Positions 60,001 through 64,000 of a DNA stretch of 64,000 bases are shown in pieces (position 1 is the stretch's first letter; every line of letters starts with the position of its first letter). The DNA comes from Monosporascus cannonballus (taxonomy: Eukaryota > Ascomycota > Sordariomycetes > Xylariales), in NCBI GenBank assembly GCA_004154925.1, contig QJNS01000243.1, positions 1 to 64,000 of the forward strand, given 5' to 3'. Below the pieces are notes generated by a model. The model was not told the DNA's origin. It was given only the letters and a program-made list of their open reading frames with translations, and ran no database searches. The position numbers and the translations under genes were made by a program.

Positions 60001-62484
60001 TTTCTTTTTTCCTCGTATATTAATAAGGAACAAAATGAACTTTATTTGGCCAGTTTTACCGTCAATTAAAACTCCGTACTAATATATTGATAATAATCCT
60101 AAGATTATATCGTAATTCTTAAATAAAACGATATCGAAATTAATTATTATTATCGTCTTTAAAACAAATTTAAAATAATCAATTTTATATGTAATTTTTT
60201 CGTTGCCGTAAGCAAATTCCTAACTTTTGGTACTTATCGTTATATAAGGTTTTAACTTATATTTCCATAATAATTTCAGCTTATTAATCATATTTAGTTT
60301 AATATAATTCCTGCCTAAACTTCCGTAATTTACTATTACGATGCATTAATATATTCCGATTCGTATATATAAAATAGTAAGATTATTAACGTTTTTTATC
60401 GTTACGTTTCAAGCTTTTTTTCGGAAATTTCCTTTAATTTCTTTAAATTTCGTCATTTTACGGCTTTTTTATAAAGAACCTTTTTTTTTAACTTTTATTC
60501 GAATTTGTCGAACCTTACTTATACTTTTTGATTTAACGCGTTAAGTTGCTATATCTATCGTTATAGCCGGCTTATTATTCCGTCGAATCATATTAATTAT
60601 TTTTAATTTTATTAGAATTGTTTTTCTTATCGAATAAATTATTTTTTTATATTTGCGGCTATATCTTATTATACGTTGTTTTGATTATCGTTTTAAAAAT
60701 CTCTTATAAACTTACATATTTTTTCTTAATGGCTTCTTTTTCGTAAAGGTATGTAATAAATATTAATTAGAAATGGAAATCCGTAATAACTTTCTAACTA
60801 TGTTTTTTTACCGTGTGCTAAATTAATTTTTTTCTCGTTTAATAATTACATTATTTATAATAACAAAAAAGGTTTTCTTATCGGCATTACTTTTCTTCGG
60901 ACTAACCTTTTGCTTCGACCAATTACTGGATATTTTCTGGGGCTACGATTTAAAAATATCGACATTATTATTTATCGTTTTTGTTATTTCCCGTACGGTT
61001 TAAAAAATTGATTCTCTTATAATATATAGGGATAATTTATTCGTAAATATGTTATTTTTATTTTTCGTATTTAGGATATTCTTGCCGTCGACAATGTATA
61101 ACGTATATTTTGTTATATTAACTAAGGATTCCCGGACAAAGTTAATTTATCTATTTCTAATATTTGCGTAATTAATCTTATAATATTTCTTATTATGCTT
61201 GGAATACTTATTATGCCAGCTTTTTAATTTCTTGTATTTTTCGTTAAATCTCCTATTGTAAAGGTTTTTATTAAATCTTTTGCTATGGGGGACCTGGCCT
61301 ATATTTAGGCTAGATTATATTAATGGATTTATTTTCGTTCTTTTGATTTTTTCTAGATCATGCCTTAGGTATAAGGTTTTAATTATTTTAACGGGATTTT
61401 TCAAATAATTTATATCATATTACTTTATATCCGATTTTATTATAATTATAACACTTAACTTAATTTTAAATCTTTTTGTGAATAATTCCTTATTCTACAA
61501 GTTTTAATTCCGTACATTAAGAAATATTATTACGTCGAAAAATACTGGTATTAATTATATATTAAGGTTTGTTATATTTTTGTTGTTTTAATACCTTTAA
61601 TACTTTATATGTATTATTAATCGCTAATTTTAATTATTATAATAATATAATCTGATAAATAATTAAGCTAATCGAATTTAAAAAATTGTCCTCTATTTTT
61701 TTAGGCCGTCGAAAAACTTAATGATTAATATCATTTATCCTTAATTTAACTTAATTACTAATTAAATTAAAATACTGCCGTATTTAGATCTTAATCCTTT
61801 TTAACATCACTATTAGATCTGTATTTCGGCCTTTATTTTTTCGTTTATTATTCCGAAAGTTTTTGTTAATACCTATTCGAATTATTCGTAATTTTTATAA
61901 ATTCGCATTATTTTTATGTTTCATTTTTCGATTAGCAAAATAACGTATACCTTTATAATATATTCGAACCTAATAATTACATTTTCGGTAAATCGTTTAA
62001 TTACAAATTGAATTCGTATAGTAAACAAAATAAGTCGAAGAAGAAAATACTCGAAGCATATTAGGCATTAAAATAAAAATAATTATTACTTAATTAAGGT
62101 TTTGTCGCAAAATTCTGGCTTAAAAACCTCAAGGACTTTTCCTAATTCCTTAGTAAAATTTAGCTAAATCATTTAACATATTTAAAAAGGTTTCTTAATT
62201 TCGAAAATTTCTTTTCTTGAAGCTTTTCGTAAACGGCTTAAAAAAACGTCGTAAAATCATTTTTATTTCTTTTAAGCAGGAAAATATATTCGTTTATAAT
62301 ATCAAGTCGTGAAAGAACTTCTTCGCGAAAAAAGCAAAACTTTTTCTTTTCCTTCTCGGCTTTTATTCCGGTATCCGGGTAATTAAAACCTGGTAAATAG
62401 GTTCTTCGGGTTAATTGCTAATAAACATAATGTCGGCGATAATATTTAAAATTTACTAATATTATTAAATAAAAATTGATAATA

Positions 62485-62848
62485 TATAACGGCTAAAAGG
62501 TTTAACTAATTGTTAAATCTTAATTGTACAAGTTTATATTAATTAGAATATCGTGGAAATTTAAATAATAAATATAATGACGTATTACACTTCGTAATAC
62601 TAAAAGTGCTTTGAATAACGAATTGTTATTGCAAATTAAAGTTATTTAAATTATAAAAATAATAAATATTTTATATTTAATTTTTTTAATTTGTCGTGTC
62701 TGGCTTTATAAGTTTTACGATCGATCCTGTCGAACCTGGCTCTATAGGCTTTACGATCGATCCTATCGAATCATTACATAACTTAACCCATATAGCTTAG
62801 TCGTTTGTTACGACCGTTTCCGAGGCCGCAACTTGTTAGGTCATAACA
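62485..62848 (-). repeat. B'' 5' LTR (right)
   Basis: 364 bp partner. It starts TATAACGGCTAAAAGG and ends TTAGGTCATAACA, and holds two well-preserved 36-bp units (CTCTATAGGCTTTACGATCG type). Confidence 0.87.
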
Positions 62849-64000
62849 TCAATTTGTTTCGTTTTTTATTCCGGTTTTGAAATTATGCTTTATATACTTT
62901 GTTTCTGCGCTAATAATTTATACCTTGTTTCGGATAATATGGCGCAATATTAATAATATATATTGAAAAAACATTATTACAATAATTCCGCTATTCCGTT
63001 TTTCTTTTTAAATAATATTATTAAAAAAATAAAACATTTTCGATCCGAAATGTTCTTCCCCTATTAATAATCCTATAATATTAGTTAAAGGTTGTTAATA
63101 ATATTTCGTCGTTTAAACGAAACATTATTTCGGCTGGAACTTTTTCGTATTTAATAGGATTTCTTTCGCAAAAAAGTCGTAAAAATGGTTAACAGGGGTT
63201 TTTAATCCCTAAATAAATTAGAAAAATAAAAGAAGGCCAATTACCTGAAAACGGAACGCAAATATATAAATATTAAATTCCGCGCCGTATTTTGCGAATA
63301 TTTTTATTTTTTAACTTTATCGTGGACGTAAATTAGGACGCGATTATTTCTGGGGGTTTTACCGTTATTAATAAAATATTCTTCAACAGGCGGTAAGCAC
63401 TAATAAGGTTTTTAGCCGGTTTTTAAATATTCTCGGAATCCAAGTACTTTTTCCATTTAATTAGGTATTACCTAAATCCATTTTATTTTCGCATATTAAA
63501 GATTTTCTTTATTTTATATATTTATCTCTTATCTCTATATCATTTTATACTATATATATCTTAATTATATTTGTTATTGATTCGAATAAAGAAAAATAAA
63601 AAATTAAATAGAATTTAACTTTAGGTAAAAATTCTAATTAATAATTATTTTTTAAAGTTTTCTTAAAGGTTTTATATAAATGGACATAGTTGAAATCGAA
63701 TTCTTCATTAGGTCGCTTTATTTAAATATTTTTGTTAACGAAAAAAATTATTTCCCCCTTTTCGAAAAACAATTCCTTTAATCTTTTTTAATTATAATAT
63801 TTGTTTATTTAATTTCGTAAGAATTTTAATTGTTTATTTATTTTTTAATATATTTATCGTCAGTATTTTAACGTAAAGATTACTTTGATATTAATTAAAC
63901 CGTTATCGTATATTTTTACAGCCTTTTTAAAATACATTCGCAACTTACATTATTTTATTATTTTCGTAATAAGTATTTTTATAACTTAATCTTGTAATTA

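Larger units (their letters stand above)
56052..62848 (-). mobile_element. Element B'': complete B-family chromovirus, RIP-mutated
   Basis: LTRs 56052-56415 and 62485-62848 are both 364 bp, each with two 36-bp units. Flanks are TTAAT (56047-56051) and TCAAT (62849-62853), one C/T apart. On the minus strand RT reads CYLDDIFIF (YLDD 59230-59219). It lies in the tail of element C, which makes it the youngest full element on the right side. At 6797 bp it is close to element A (6809 bp). Confidence 0.9.
43714..64000 (-). mobile_element. Element B': B-family chromovirus, continues past the window
   Basis: The left (3') LTR is 43714-44118. Internal pieces are 44119-47049 and 52679-55442, separated by element D. 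The RT motif is degraded to YLNK at 46961-46950. The internal part ends at 55442 in gag-like sequence homologous to about 62.04-62.11 kb of B'', where element C is inserted; the 5' end and 5' LTR must lie beyond 64000. The nested elements D, C and B'' fall inside this range. All frames are broken by RIP-type stops. Confidence 0.75.
55443..64000 (-). mobile_element. Element C: 3' LTR and tail, continues past the window
   Basis: The left LTR is 55443-55918, followed by a purine tract on the minus strand (GGAAAAAAGGGAGATCG). The tail starts at 55919, is cut by B'' at 56051/62849, and continues to the end of the window; near 63.4 kb it carries the tail-to-chromodomain junction seen in B' (44.77 kb) and B'' (57.07 kb). 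LTR ends are shared with A and B, but the middle is different. It is inserted in gag of B'. Confidence 0.75.

Overview
The window looks like a chromosome segment from a filamentous ascomycete (Pezizomycotina). Three things support this. Genes are intron-poor, and their introns are 47-76 nt with GT...AG ends and CTAAC-type branch sites. The gene content is fungal: an AA9 polysaccharide monooxygenase, a PXR1 G-patch protein, an NmrA-like protein and an alpha/beta-hydrolase NB-ARC receptor. The right three quarters carry the footprint of repeat-induced point mutation (RIP): TpA-rich, CpA-poor, CpG kept, and stops mostly explained as CAA/CAG/TGG turned into TAA/TAG/TGA. Species cannot be told from the sequence alone.

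Left part (1-17.5 kb, balanced base composition): the 3' part of an NmrA-like gene (37-612); about 2.9 kb with no confident gene; an intact secreted AA9 LPMO with one intron (3543-4376); a decayed FluG/DUF3435-type tyrosine-recombinase-like gene (5432-6965); a copia LTR and gag stub (7281-7699); a broken NLR on the minus strand (10145-7851) with a solo LTR in an exon; intact PXR1 on the minus strand (12081-10842, three exons); a divergent three-exon coiled-coil gene (12704-13251); a decayed unknown gene (14285-14878); and a minus-strand gene (17182-16373) with a short LTR inside an intron. Three of the four small LTR insertions keep recognisable 5-bp target duplications.

Right part (17.5-64 kb): a nested graveyard of RIP-mutated LTR retrotransposons with no functional host gene. 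Using LTR pairs and target duplications I order the layers as follows. A copia relic (41235-43713) is the oldest visible layer. Chromovirus B1 (17949-41234, target duplication GTTTT) is split by element A (18006-24814, duplication GTAAG) and by a chimeric B2/B3 element (25045-39230). That chimera is itself split by element E (28667-35952, duplication ATAAT) and carries a small non-RIPed solo LTR (28450-28599, duplication GATTG). To the right, element B' (from 43714, minus) is split by D (47050-52678) and by C (from 55443), and C is split by B'' (56052-62848). B' and C run past the window end.

The most unusual signal is a conserved open frame on the strand opposite to gag-pol, in the 3' tail between the chromodomain and the 3' LTR. 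It is visible in at least four B-type copies, and matching tails occur in A, C and E. It has a Cys-rich block followed by a charged, coiled-coil-like block. Its stops are nearly all of RIP type, which suggests that the ancestral elements carried an antisense gene.
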